Positions 25,801-33,045 of a stretch of DNA of 43,990 nt are shown one piece after another (the first letter of the stretch is position 1; each line of letters starts with the position of its first letter). The translations under genes and the position numbers were made by a program. The stretch comes from Candidatus Nomurabacteria bacterium RIFCSPHIGHO2_12_FULL_42_19. Lineage in GTDB: Bacteria; Patescibacteriota; Minisyncoccia; Phycocordibacterales; UBA9973. The stretch lies in the NCBI GenBank assembly GCA_001786955.1, contig MFUM01000010.1:1-43990 (forward strand), given 5' to 3'. Under the pieces are notes generated by a model, which saw only the letters and a list, made by a program, of their open reading frames with translations, did not search any database and was not told the origin of the DNA.

Positions 25801-26433
25801 TGGTTAAAATTACGAACTGAAGAAGATGCCGAAAGCGTACATTTAGAAAATTGGCTGAGAAAATCTTTCAAATTGTTTAATTTTGGTGAATCAAAAGTTG
25901 TTTTGGAAATGGAAAAAGTAAGAAAGATAGTTTCTGAAGTTTTAATGGCACGACAAGCGGGAGGAAAAAAAGTGCGCCAACCTCTAAAAACCCTTAAAAT
26001 CCAAGATATTGGATTAAAGAATAGAGAAGAACTAATTGAATTGATTAAAGATGAAGTGAATGTCAAAGAAATTTTATTTGATGAAAAGATGACGACAGGA
26101 TTTGAACTTGATTTGATAGTTACCCCAGAATTAAAACAAGAAGGGGATTATCGGGAACTCACACGGTCCCTGCAGGATATGCGAAAAAAAATGGGGCTCA
26201 CTCCGAGCGATATTGTGTCCATAACATTTGAAACAAATGACACAGGCAGAAAATTAATTCAAAAGTTTAAGGCGGATATGAAGAAAACTGTTCTCGTTTC
26301 AAAGATAGAATTCAAGGAAAATGACGGGGCTAAATCCAATGAAATTGGATCGCCCGACGCTTCGATAGAAGCGTTTAGGGAAGAAATAAAAATCGACGGT
26401 TTGGTATTCAAGATAACTATTGCTATTTCATAA
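22864..26433 (+). CDS. ileS: Isoleucyl-tRNA synthetase with an inserted histidine phosphatase domain
   Basis: 1189-residue class I synthetase of the eukaryote/archaea-like type. HYGH (residues 57-60) and KMSKS (809-813) are present, as are the editing-domain segments (AWTTTPWTLPGNTAIAI, GTGIAHEAPAFGEDD) and the anticodon-binding tail. Between ISRNRYWASPLPIW...SLADLKDKTKKSG and DLHRPYIDEV, where other IleRS proteins have a short link, lie about 200 extra residues (505-703). They form a histidine phosphatase domain: IRHGEAD (catalytic His512), SPLIRTKETAE (Arg565), LREVNTGDF and IVSHEYAIW (His655). The frame is open throughout, so this is a real fusion, not an assembly join of two genes. The role of the extra domain is unknown. 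Confidence 0.95.
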   Translation: MAEKETNNTKSDAAFREERVLEFWKENKVFEKSLEKESPKGRYIFYDGPPFATGQIHYGHILGSTVKDVIGRYKTMQGFYVPRKWGWDCHGLPIENIVEKELGIAGHKEIEKYGIDKFVEYARSKVLQYDKDWEKGIERIGRWVDFRGQYKTMDNTFIESVWWALSELNKKNLIYEGIRVLAYCPRCETPIANSEIAMDNSYKDISDISVYVKFELEDEPGTYLLAWTTTPWTLPGNTAIAINKNIEYVKVKVANETLILAKKTLPNALKDKEYSVLWKIKGEDIVGRKYKPVFPYYKNSEVAQNKNIWKVWYADFVTDDQGTGIAHEAPAFGEDDMNLAKQNDIPWIIHVDETGRFKPEVADFAGMQVKPKGIEKDDHQKADVEIIKYLAKNNLLFAKEKIIHSYPHCMRCDTPIIYYALPSWFINIEKVKENIIKKADSMNWIPAHLKEGRFKNIVENAPDWNISRNRYWASPLPIWKCDRCRNKVFINSLADLKDKTKKSGNKYFAIRHGEADNIILDIATSNQLKDDKYHLTEKGRKEVLASAQALKDKKIDIVFASPLIRTKETAEIVAKIIGFSATDIIYDDRLREVNTGDFHNKRSGDYHAYFSSTEEKFTKHPPHGENLTELKYRVMEFLYEIEKKYQEKKILIVSHEYAIWMMSTGIFGWSDRQSAEEKNQRKDFIKTGEVTNLPFVQFPHNKNYELDLHRPYIDEVPLVCSCGNGLVRIPEVLDCWFESGSMPFAQDHYPFENKEWQKNNFPAGFVAEYIAQTRTWFYYTHVVSAMLFNHAPFRNIVTTGTLRAEDGEKMSKSKNNYPDPWSFIDKYGVDALRIYLMSSTLMKGEDANFSEKAVQDIASKVIGRLFNVLAFYELYPISEQAQYGAGRDKPKSDNVLDQWILFRFDETLSEITKGMENYDIAEATRPIDLFIDDLSTWYLRRSRERIKNGDGEAKKTLYYVLKNLAKLIAPFAPFTAEDIWLKLRTEEDAESVHLENWLRKSFKLFNFGESKVVLEMEKVRKIVSEVLMARQAGGKKVRQPLKTLKIQDIGLKNREELIELIKDEVNVKEILFDEKMTTGFELDLIVTPELKQEGDYRELTRSLQDMRKKMGLTPSDIVSITFETNDTGRKLIQKFKADMKKTVLVSKIEFKENDGAKSNEIGSPDASIEAFREEIKIDGLVFKITIAIS

Positions 26434-26439
26434 GGATAG

Positions 26440-26448
26440 TGGGATAAT
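26440..26448 (+). promoter_or_regulatory. Extended -10-like box upstream of the SD-led mini-gene
   Basis: TGGGATAAT fits TGn-GATAAT. A start seven bases downstream would leave a short leader that includes the SD-like TAGGAG (26455-26460), unlike the leaderless genes around it. Confidence 0.45.
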
Positions 26449-26467
26449 AAAAGGTAGGAGAACGCAC

Positions 26468-26680
26468 ATGAAAACGTGTGATTTGTGTATCAGGGGGTCG
26501 TCGCGGCAGTGTCAAAACTGCGCGACCGAATTGCTTCGGCGAGCCGAATGTCAGTTCGATGGCGCTCTGTCGGGGTCTCCGACAGAGCGCCATGAGCGCA
26601 ACCGCCAACTTCGGTTCGACCGGAGCCCGGTTTCTCTGACGAAACTGTCGCCATCCGCGCGCGTGTTTTTCCCCGCCTGA
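26468..26680 (+). CDS. Small Cys-pair protein in a GC-rich cassette, unknown function
   Basis: 70 residues from the ATG at 26468, seven bases after AGGAG, one of the few convincing Shine-Dalgarno sites in the window. The product starts MKTCDLCIRGSSRQCQNCAT: two CxxC pairs nine residues apart, suggestive of a small zinc site. The rest is rich in Arg, Ser and Pro with no recognised domain. GC content is clearly higher than in the flanking genes. A 15-bp perfect hairpin lies inside the frame and a terminator follows the stop. It may be a real small protein, or the frame may be incidental to a structured RNA; I cannot decide. Confidence 0.5.
   Translation: MKTCDLCIRGSSRQCQNCATELLRRAECQFDGALSGSPTERHERNRQLRFDRSPVSLTKLSPSARVFFPA
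26559..26593 (+). repeat. 15-bp perfect hairpin inside the GC-rich cassette
   Basis: ATGGCGCTCTGTCGG (26559-26573) and its exact reverse complement (26579-26593) are separated by GGTCT. Nothing else in the window combines this stem length and GC content, and it sits within the small ORF. Confidence 0.8.
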
Positions 26681-26710
26681 AGTCCAGCCCCACTGCTGGC
26701 AAAATCTCGC

Positions 26711-26748
26711 CCCCGGTGATTGCGCGATTGCAACCGCCGGGGATTTTT
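26711..26748 (+). terminator. Intrinsic terminator after the GC-rich cassette
   Basis: CCCCGG and CCGGGG close a stem that contains a TTGC/GCAA inner pair, followed by one A and five Ts. It is about 30 bases past the small ORF stop and before the HD-gene promoter. Confidence 0.7.
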
Positions 26749-26767
26749 CTTTCTCCTTACTATTTTG

Positions 26768-26776
26768 TGATAAAAT
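26768..26776 (+). promoter_or_regulatory. Extended -10 promoter of the HD-like gene (leaderless)
   Basis: TGATAAAAT ends 5 bases before the ATG at 26782; no SD is present. Confidence 0.5.
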
Positions 26777-26781
26777 AGTAT

Positions 26782-27348
26782 ATGGAAAATTTTCTAGCAG
26801 AGGTAAAAAAATTGGCCTATAGTGAAATAGAGAAGACAGGAATACCCGCCAGAATGCAGGCTGATTTTTCTATGGAAACAGGAAAAAGACTCGCAAAAGA
26901 ACTGGGCGCGAATGTTGATATCGTGGAAGTCGGAACATTACTTATGGATTGTATGCTTGGGCAAGCGGTAAAAGAAAACCGCCAAAGTGAACATGTTAAA
27001 ATATCTCTTGAAAAAACTAATGAATTATTAAGCCAATCTTCTTTATCCGAAGAAGAAAAAGAAAATATTAGACATTGTATTTCAGAACACCATGGTGTTA
27101 GTAAATTTTATTCTTTAGAATCTGAAATTTGCTGTAATGCCGATTGTTATAAATTTACATCAATTAAAGGATTTGCTATTACTCTCAGATACACCAGAGA
27201 TATGCCTTTCCTTAATTTAATTAAGTTGCTCAATGATAAAGTAGAAGAAAAATGGAATGCTCTTAGTCTTGGTGTAGTTAAAAAAGAACTTACTCCTGAA
27301 CATCAAACACTCATTAATATGTTGAAAGGTTTGTCAGAAGAAAAATAA
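26782..27348 (+). CDS. HD-superfamily-like protein with incomplete metal site
   Basis: 188 residues, all helical in appearance. The order of motifs follows HD hydrolases: VDIVEVGTLLMD in place of xxxAaLLHD, then SEHVKIS, CISEHHGVSKF and CNADCYKF. The His of the HD pair is Met here and the first His is missing, but the HH pair and the final Asp remain. It could be an HD protein with altered or lost hydrolase activity. It lies two bases upstream of recO and has its own leaderless promoter. No substrate can be proposed. Confidence 0.6.
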   Translation: MENFLAEVKKLAYSEIEKTGIPARMQADFSMETGKRLAKELGANVDIVEVGTLLMDCMLGQAVKENRQSEHVKISLEKTNELLSQSSLSEEEKENIRHCISEHHGVSKFYSLESEICCNADCYKFTSIKGFAITLRYTRDMPFLNLIKLLNDKVEEKWNALSLGVVKKELTPEHQTLINMLKGLSEEK

Positions 27349-27349
27349 T

Positions 27350-27931
27350 ATGCACCACATTTACCACACCGAGGGAATAATATTGGGAAGCAGGAACTAT
27401 GGCGAAGCCGGAAAATACTATTCCATTTTTACCCGCGATTTAGGGATGGTTTATGCCTCGGCGCAGGGTGTGCGCCGGATGTCTTCCAAATTGCGTTTTG
27501 TCCTGCAGGATTTCGCCTATCTTAAAATTGACCTGGTGCAGGGCAAAGATTTCTGGCGAGTAACCAATGCGTCAAAAACCAATCTGCTGGAACAGCTTTC
27601 CAAAAATTCCGGAACCTTTGAAGTTTTTTCAAATATTGCCAATCTGTTAAAAAGACTGCTGGCCGGCGTTGAGCCCAATGAAGCCCTGTTTGTTGACCTG
27701 ATAAAAGGCTTAGCTGTCTTAGAAAGGACTAAAATAAAAGAGGATTTAAGAAATATTGAAGCCATTATCGTCCTACGCATACTTGATAATTTAGGATATA
27801 TAGGCAGCAATGAAATGCTGCAAAAGCTTGTCAAATCCCCATTCGAGGAGAATTTAATATTCGAGGTTTCCAAATCAAGAACCCAAGTGCTGCATCAGAT
27901 CAATAAGGCTCTCAAGGAGACGCATTTATAA
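27350..27931 (+). CDS. recO: DNA repair protein RecO
   Basis: 193 residues. The N-terminal OB-fold is recognisable by TEGIILGSRNYGEAGKYYSIFTRDLG, YASAQGVRRMSSKLR and DFAYLKIDLVQGKDFWRV. The helical C-terminal part follows and lacks the zinc-binding Cys pairs of many RecO proteins. It is shorter than the usual ~230-250 residues. RecO helps RecR load RecA onto Ssb-coated DNA; recJ, ssb and recA are also in the window. It starts two bases after the HD-like gene. Confidence 0.85.
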   Translation: MHHIYHTEGIILGSRNYGEAGKYYSIFTRDLGMVYASAQGVRRMSSKLRFVLQDFAYLKIDLVQGKDFWRVTNASKTNLLEQLSKNSGTFEVFSNIANLLKRLLAGVEPNEALFVDLIKGLAVLERTKIKEDLRNIEAIIVLRILDNLGYIGSNEMLQKLVKSPFEENLIFEVSKSRTQVLHQINKALKETHL

Positions 27932-28013
27932 GGGGGCCCTACCCCTTGTTGGCTCCTCGGCTCGTAAATATAAAATTATTTTATTTATCTCGCTCTACGT
28001 CGCCAATAAAATG

Positions 28014-28022
28014 TGCTACAAT
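28014..28022 (+). promoter_or_regulatory. Extended -10 promoter of the surface-protein gene (leaderless)
   Basis: TGCTACAAT ends 7 bases before the ATG at 28030. This supports 28030 over the upstream in-frame ATG at 27946. Confidence 0.55.
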
Positions 28023-28029
28023 TCTTTAT

Positions 28030-29961
28030 ATGCCGCTAGATGATAGAAATAAACTTAACAGGCTGGAAGAACTAAAGAGCAGGCTCTTTAGCAAAAATTA
28101 TCAAACCAGAATAGAACACCGAGACAGCTTTTCCCATTTGGACAGAAAGGATGTGCTGGATTCCTGGAAAACCAGGGAAAAAGTCGGACCCAACGCCGCA
28201 AATAAATTTTTTATGAAAACCTCCATGTTTAAGAAATTTTTCATCTTCTCCATAGCTTTTTTTGTCCTAACCCTGGGATATGCCGCCTATATTTTTTTTG
28301 TCGGAGGCAACACCGTTTCCAACAACAACATTGATATTTCCATTCTTGGCAATAATTTCACGGCGGGCGGGGAAGAGCTTCCGTTGATTGTTGGAATTAC
28401 CAATAGAAATAATTCTTCATTAGATCTGGCCGACCTTGTCGTGGAGTATCCCAAAGGTTCTTCAGGCGATTTGTCTTCCGACATCGAACGTTCTCGCATA
28501 TCATTGGGGACGATTCCAGCCGGAGCGGTTCGCAATGAAAATCTGAAAGTGGTGCTCTTCGGAGAACAGGGAAGCCTTCGTCCTGTAAAAATTTCTTTGG
28601 AGTATCGGGTATCCGGATCCAATGCTATTTTTATAAAAGAAAAACTTTATGAGGTTAATATAAGCTCTACGCCGATAAGTCTCCTGGTGGATGCTCCTTT
28701 GGTTGTAAGTCCGAATCAGAATATTACTCTAAATGTAAAGGCAATACTCAATGCCACCAAGCCAGCTCCCAAAATACTTATCAAACTTAATTATCCGGTC
28801 GGGTTTCAATTTGTGCAATCTGTGCCGGCGCCTTCTTTCGGCAATAATATTTGGAATCTGGGGGACCTTGCCCCCGGCGCCGAACACGGCATTTCCATCT
28901 CCGGCAAAATGGTTGATGTTTTTGACGGGGAAGAAAAAACATTCAACATATCAAGCGGCTCACAATCCATCACGGATAAATCGCTAATCGGTGTTGTTTT
29001 TAATTCCATAGGTTACACAATTGCAATCAAAAAACCTTTTATTGAGGCAAACCTTTTTATCAACGGCATATCTCAAAGGGAATACGCAACAGACACCAAG
29101 ACGCCGATTAATGTCCAAATCCGTTACACAAATAATTTAGATACCCAGGTGAATGATTTGGTTATCCAGGCAAAAATTTCCGGAAATGCTTTTGACCGCA
29201 AAACGATAATTGCGCAACAGGGTTTTTATAATTCATCCAAAGATGTGATAACTTGGGATAAAAATTCCCAAAATCAATTTAAAGAAGTGAATCCGGGCGA
29301 CTCCGGTTCCGTTGCTTTTTCCGTTTCTCCGCTTTCATTATTCTCGGCGGCGGGAGAGATACTTCTTAATCCTTCTATCAATATAGAAGTGAATATCTCC
29401 GGCAAGCAGGCTCTTGAAGGCTTTACAGTTGGTGAACTAAATAATTCCACTTCCGCGGTTGTGCGGATTATTTCCGATGTCGGATTTTCCGCCAAGGCGC
29501 TTTATTATTCCGGGCCCTTTGCCAACACCGGCCCAATACCCCCCAAAGCCGAAAAGACAACGACCTACACCATTATTTGGACTCTTTCCAATACCGCAAA
29601 TAGCATTTCTAAAGCGCAAATAAATTCCACTCTCCCGCCGTGGATAGTTTTTTCAGGGTTCTTTTTACCCGCCGCCGAGAATTTAAGCTATAATCCTTCC
29701 ACTAGGGAAATAATATGGAACGCGGATAGGATTCTGAAAGGCGCAGGCATCACGGGAGCGAAAAAGGAAATTGCTTTTCAAGTTTCTTTTACCCCTTCGC
29801 TTTCTCAAGTTGGCACGATTCCAGTCATAATAAATGCCGCAATTTTGACTGGGCATGACGATTTTGCTAATGTGGACGTGAGAGTTAATAAGATAGGGCT
29901 TAATACCAAGCTTGATAGCGACATAGCTTTTCCTGTCAATGGAAGTGTCGTAGTTGAATAA
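28030..29961 (+). CDS. Membrane-anchored protein with extracellular beta-sandwich repeats
   Basis: 643 residues from the ATG at 28030. A charged N-terminal part (~70 residues, cytoplasmic by inference) is followed by one membrane helix (IFSIAFFVLTLGYAAYIFF, ~72-90). Beyond it come several Ig/CARDB/DUF11-like domains with repeated patterns: PLIVGITNRNNSSLDLADLV, ITLNVKAILNATKPAPKILI, NVQIRYTNNLDTQVNDLVI, and a final TTTYTIIWTLSNTANSIS. Cysteines are absent from the outer part. Such proteins are common on CPR cell surfaces; their binding partners are unknown. The upstream frame to 27946 encodes an unlikely N-terminus. It ends four bases before glyS. Confidence 0.75.
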   Translation: MPLDDRNKLNRLEELKSRLFSKNYQTRIEHRDSFSHLDRKDVLDSWKTREKVGPNAANKFFMKTSMFKKFFIFSIAFFVLTLGYAAYIFFVGGNTVSNNNIDISILGNNFTAGGEELPLIVGITNRNNSSLDLADLVVEYPKGSSGDLSSDIERSRISLGTIPAGAVRNENLKVVLFGEQGSLRPVKISLEYRVSGSNAIFIKEKLYEVNISSTPISLLVDAPLVVSPNQNITLNVKAILNATKPAPKILIKLNYPVGFQFVQSVPAPSFGNNIWNLGDLAPGAEHGISISGKMVDVFDGEEKTFNISSGSQSITDKSLIGVVFNSIGYTIAIKKPFIEANLFINGISQREYATDTKTPINVQIRYTNNLDTQVNDLVIQAKISGNAFDRKTIIAQQGFYNSSKDVITWDKNSQNQFKEVNPGDSGSVAFSVSPLSLFSAAGEILLNPSINIEVNISGKQALEGFTVGELNNSTSAVVRIISDVGFSAKALYYSGPFANTGPIPPKAEKTTTYTIIWTLSNTANSISKAQINSTLPPWIVFSGFFLPAAENLSYNPSTREIIWNADRILKGAGITGAKKEIAFQVSFTPSLSQVGTIPVIINAAILTGHDDFANVDVRVNKIGLNTKLDSDIAFPVNGSVVVE

Positions 29962-29965
29962 ACAT

Positions 29966-31189
29966 ATGTCCGAGAAAGACAAAAAAGAAAATAATGATTT
30001 AATGGAAAAAATAGTTTCGCTCTGCAAAAGGCGGGGTTTTGTCTTTCAGGGTTCGGAAATTTACGGAGGACTTGCTGGTTTCTTTGATTACGCGCATTAT
30101 GGCGTGGCTCTTCAAAACAATATAAAAAATTCTTGGTGGAAAAAATTTGTGGATGGAAGGCGTGACATGTACAGTATAAATTCTTCTATAATTTTTAACC
30201 CAAAGGTTTGGGAGTCATCGGGACATGTGGCAGGATTTTTAGGAACAACATCGGATGGCAAAAAATTTAATGAAATGTTCAAAACGCAAGTCGGCATAGG
30301 GGAAGAAGCTCTTGTCTCTTATCTCCGTCCTGAGACCGCGCAGGGAATGTTCGTGAATTTTAAAAATACCGTTGATGCTTTTCATCCGAAACTTCCTTTC
30401 GGCATGGCGCAAATCGGCAAAGCTTTTAGAAACGAAATAGCACCCAGAGATTTTCTTTTCCGTCAGCGCGAATTTGAGCAGATGGAAATAGAATATTTTA
30501 TCCGTCAGGCTGATTGGGAAAAATATTTTGAATATTGGAGGGGCGAAATGCTTGAGTGGATGGAAGAAATAGGACTTGATATGTCTAAAGTGCATGAATT
30601 GGAAGTTCCGGAAAGTGACCGGGCGCATTACTCTAAAAGAACCATTGATTTTGAATTTGATTATCCTTTTGGCAGGAAAGAGCTTTTTGGTTTGGCTTAC
30701 CGGACAGATTTTGACCTAAAAAATCACCAGCTTGAGTATATTGATGAAGAAAATTCCGAAAAAATAATCCCCCATGTCATAGAGCCCTCAATGGGAGTGG
30801 ACCGCGCGATTTTATCTTTACTTCTTTCTGCTTATGCCGAAGATAATAAAAATGGCGAGATGCGTTCATATTTAAAATTTAGGCCTAGCATTGCGCCGGT
30901 TATTTGCGCCGTGTCTCCGCTTCTAAAAAACAAGCCGGAGTTGGTGGAATATGCCAATATGAAAGTCTATGTGCCGCTCAAGGCCGAATTCGGCCGGGTA
31001 GCTTGGGATGACAACGGCAATATCGGCAAGCGCTACCGCCGGCAGGACGAAATCGGCACACCGTTTTGCATCGTGGTGGATTTTGATACATTGGCGGACG
31101 ATACTGTGACCGTGCGAGACCGAGATACGGGAGAACAGGAAAGAATAAAAGTTGCGGATTTAAAAAATTATATCAAAGAGAGAATTTAG
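29966..31189 (+). CDS. glyS: Glycyl-tRNA synthetase (single-chain alpha2 type)
   Basis: 407 residues from the ATG at 29966; an in-frame TTG at 29954 overlaps the previous stop and is less likely. Class II synthetase of the eukaryote-like homodimer type. Seen are GFVFQGSEIYGGLAGFFDYAHYG, SSGHVAGF, YLRPETAQGMFVNFKN (motif 2 region), AFRNEIAPRDFLFRQREFEQMEIEYF, PHVIEPSMGVDRAIL (motif 3) and the anticodon-binding C-terminal domain (PVICAVSPLLKN, YRRQDEIGTPFCIVVD). It lacks the long insertions of the human enzyme. The M16 peptidase gene follows four bases later. Confidence 0.95.
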   Translation: MSEKDKKENNDLMEKIVSLCKRRGFVFQGSEIYGGLAGFFDYAHYGVALQNNIKNSWWKKFVDGRRDMYSINSSIIFNPKVWESSGHVAGFLGTTSDGKKFNEMFKTQVGIGEEALVSYLRPETAQGMFVNFKNTVDAFHPKLPFGMAQIGKAFRNEIAPRDFLFRQREFEQMEIEYFIRQADWEKYFEYWRGEMLEWMEEIGLDMSKVHELEVPESDRAHYSKRTIDFEFDYPFGRKELFGLAYRTDFDLKNHQLEYIDEENSEKIIPHVIEPSMGVDRAILSLLLSAYAEDNKNGEMRSYLKFRPSIAPVICAVSPLLKNKPELVEYANMKVYVPLKAEFGRVAWDDNGNIGKRYRRQDEIGTPFCIVVDFDTLADDTVTVRDRDTGEQERIKVADLKNYIKERI

Positions 31190-31193
31190 TATA

Positions 31194-32462
31194 ATGCAAT
31201 TCTCAAAGAAAGTCTTGAAGAATGGCCTGCGGGTGATTACCATCCCAATGAAAGACAACCCGACGGCGACGGTGCTGGTCCTGGTAGAGGCGGGGTCCAA
31301 ATATGAAAATAAAAAAAATAACGGCATTTCGCATTTTTTAGAGCATATGTGTTTCAAAGGCACGGCCAAGAGGCCTAAGGCGATTAATATTTCCAAGGAA
31401 CTAGATGCGCTGGGAAGCCAGTATAATGCTTTTACGGCCCAGGAATATACCGGATATTACGCAAAATCCGACGCGAGGCATTTTGCTAAAATTTTTGATA
31501 TTGTCTCGGATATCTATCTAAATTCTACTTTTCCGGACGCCGAGATGCAGAAAGAAAAAGGCGTAATCATTGAAGAAATAAACATGTATGAAGATATGCC
31601 GAACCGGCACGTGCAGGACCTGATTATGAAATTGCTTTACGGGGACCAGCCAGCCGGACGGAATGTTGCCGGCGAAAAGAAAAATATTTTGAAAATGAAG
31701 CGTGATGATTTTGTCGCCTATAAAAAAATGCATTATTTGCCGGAAGCCACGGTCCTCGTCGTGGCCGGGCAAGTGACCGAAAAAGAAGTAATAAAAGAAG
31801 TAAATAAAATTTTCCGGAAACTTCCGCGCGGAAAAAAAGCGGGCAAGGTGAAAGTAAAAGAAATACAGACAAGACCAAAAGTCCTGATAAATTTCAAAAA
31901 AACCGACCAGGCGCATTTTGTTTTGGGTGTGCGCAGCCACAATTTTTTCAGCAAAAAAAACGCCACGCTTTCGGTACTGGGCGGAATATTAGGCGGAGGA
32001 ATGAGTTCCCGTCTTTTTCAAAAACTTCGCGAAGAGATGGGTGTCGGTTATTATGTCCGCGCTTACAATGATGCTTACACCGACCATGGATTTTTTCAAA
32101 TTTCCGCCGGAGTGGACAATAAAAGAATAAATGAAGTAATTAAGGCAGTTTTGGATGAATGCAGCAAGATAAAAAAAGAAAAGATTAGCCCGGAAGAACT
32201 AAATAAAGTCAAAGAATACCTAGTCGGGAATATGAAACTTTCCCTTGAATCAAGCGATGATATTGCTAATTTTTACGGCGGACAAGAACTTCTGAAACGC
32301 GAACTTAAAAATGCGGAAGAAAAAGCCAATGAAATAAGAGCAACTACGGCCAGCCAAATCCAGGCATTGGCAAAAGATATTTTTAAAAACAATAAACTCA
32401 ATTTGGCAATCATCGGGCCTTTTAAAAATAAGGCTAAATTTTTGAAAATACTTAAATTCTAA
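31194..32462 (+). CDS. M16-family zinc peptidase (mitochondrial processing peptidase-like)
   Basis: 422 residues. The inverted zinc motif HFLEHMCFKGT (HxxEH) and the downstream Glu in IIEEINMYEDMPNRHV give a complete metal site. The two half-domains follow the M16 plan, the second starting near QTRPKVLINFKKTDQAHF with GGGMSSRLFQKLREEMGVGYYV. No signal peptide is seen, so cytoplasmic action is likely. Family members digest peptides or process precursors; the substrate here is unknown. It is four bases from glyS. Confidence 0.92.
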   Translation: MQFSKKVLKNGLRVITIPMKDNPTATVLVLVEAGSKYENKKNNGISHFLEHMCFKGTAKRPKAINISKELDALGSQYNAFTAQEYTGYYAKSDARHFAKIFDIVSDIYLNSTFPDAEMQKEKGVIIEEINMYEDMPNRHVQDLIMKLLYGDQPAGRNVAGEKKNILKMKRDDFVAYKKMHYLPEATVLVVAGQVTEKEVIKEVNKIFRKLPRGKKAGKVKVKEIQTRPKVLINFKKTDQAHFVLGVRSHNFFSKKNATLSVLGGILGGGMSSRLFQKLREEMGVGYYVRAYNDAYTDHGFFQISAGVDNKRINEVIKAVLDECSKIKKEKISPEELNKVKEYLVGNMKLSLESSDDIANFYGGQELLKRELKNAEEKANEIRATTASQIQALAKDIFKNNKLNLAIIGPFKNKAKFLKILKF

Positions 32463-32557
32463 AAGATTTTCCGGCTGTTTACAAAATAGTCCCAAAGTTA
32501 TATTATTAAAGAAATAAAACCGTCGAAATTATTAGTTAAAGATTAAAATGTAAATAT

Positions 32558-33007
32558 ATGCAAATAAAAACGCCGGATGCAAGTTCAGCAGGAACCCCAA
32601 GGGGTCAACTGATAGAATTGGGGGGGAAAAAACTTAGGACCATGGATAATATAATCGCACATTACTCTGCTGGAGAAAATGGGGCAGAATTAAGTGAGGT
32701 AGTTGATCATTGTGAAGAGGAAGTTAGGGGATATGGACTGGTAAATGAAGAATTTCTGGATGAATTGCATGCAGACCATACCAAAATAAAAGAATTAATA
32801 GATAAATTAGGAGAAACAAGAGATGAAGTAAGCATCGTTGCCCGCACGGCTGACGGAGGTTTTACGCGCATGCTCTTAAAAAAAGATGCAGACGGCCACT
32901 TCGGAGAAATAAAAGAAGGTGTAGATTCGAGCGACAAGGCCAAAAAACATCGCCAAGAAAAGGACTTGTTTATTTTTGAGAGTGGAGTAAAAAGTGCCGT
33001 AGCTTAA
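32558..33007 (+). CDS. Hypothetical protein
   Basis: 149 residues, not recognised. It is acidic, soluble and mostly helical, with ELSEVVDHCEEEVRGYGLV in the first half, a charged helix DELHADHTKIKELIDKLGE in the middle, and a Lys-rich end. There is no signal peptide, membrane segment or catalytic motif. The start has an AT-rich upstream sequence (TAAAAT eight bases away) but no clear TGn extension. It lies alone between the M16 peptidase and the transporter genes, with a 95-base gap in front. Confidence 0.65.
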   Translation: MQIKTPDASSAGTPRGQLIELGGKKLRTMDNIIAHYSAGENGAELSEVVDHCEEEVRGYGLVNEEFLDELHADHTKIKELIDKLGETRDEVSIVARTADGGFTRMLLKKDADGHFGEIKEGVDSSDKAKKHRQEKDLFIFESGVKSAVA

Positions 33008-33030
33008 GTTTTGATTTTGGTTTGATATGG

Positions 33031-33039
33031 TGGTATTAT
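33031..33039 (+). promoter_or_regulatory. Extended -10 promoter of the AI-2E-type transporter gene (leaderless)
   Basis: TGGTATTAT ends 6 bases before the ATG at 33046, supporting this start over the in-frame ATG at 33022. Confidence 0.55.
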
Positions 33040-33045
33040 ATTTCT

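Noticed and set aside
27946-28029. Longer N-terminus of the surface protein
   Set aside because: It overlaps the extended -10 box at 28014-28022, and the encoded residues look non-coding.
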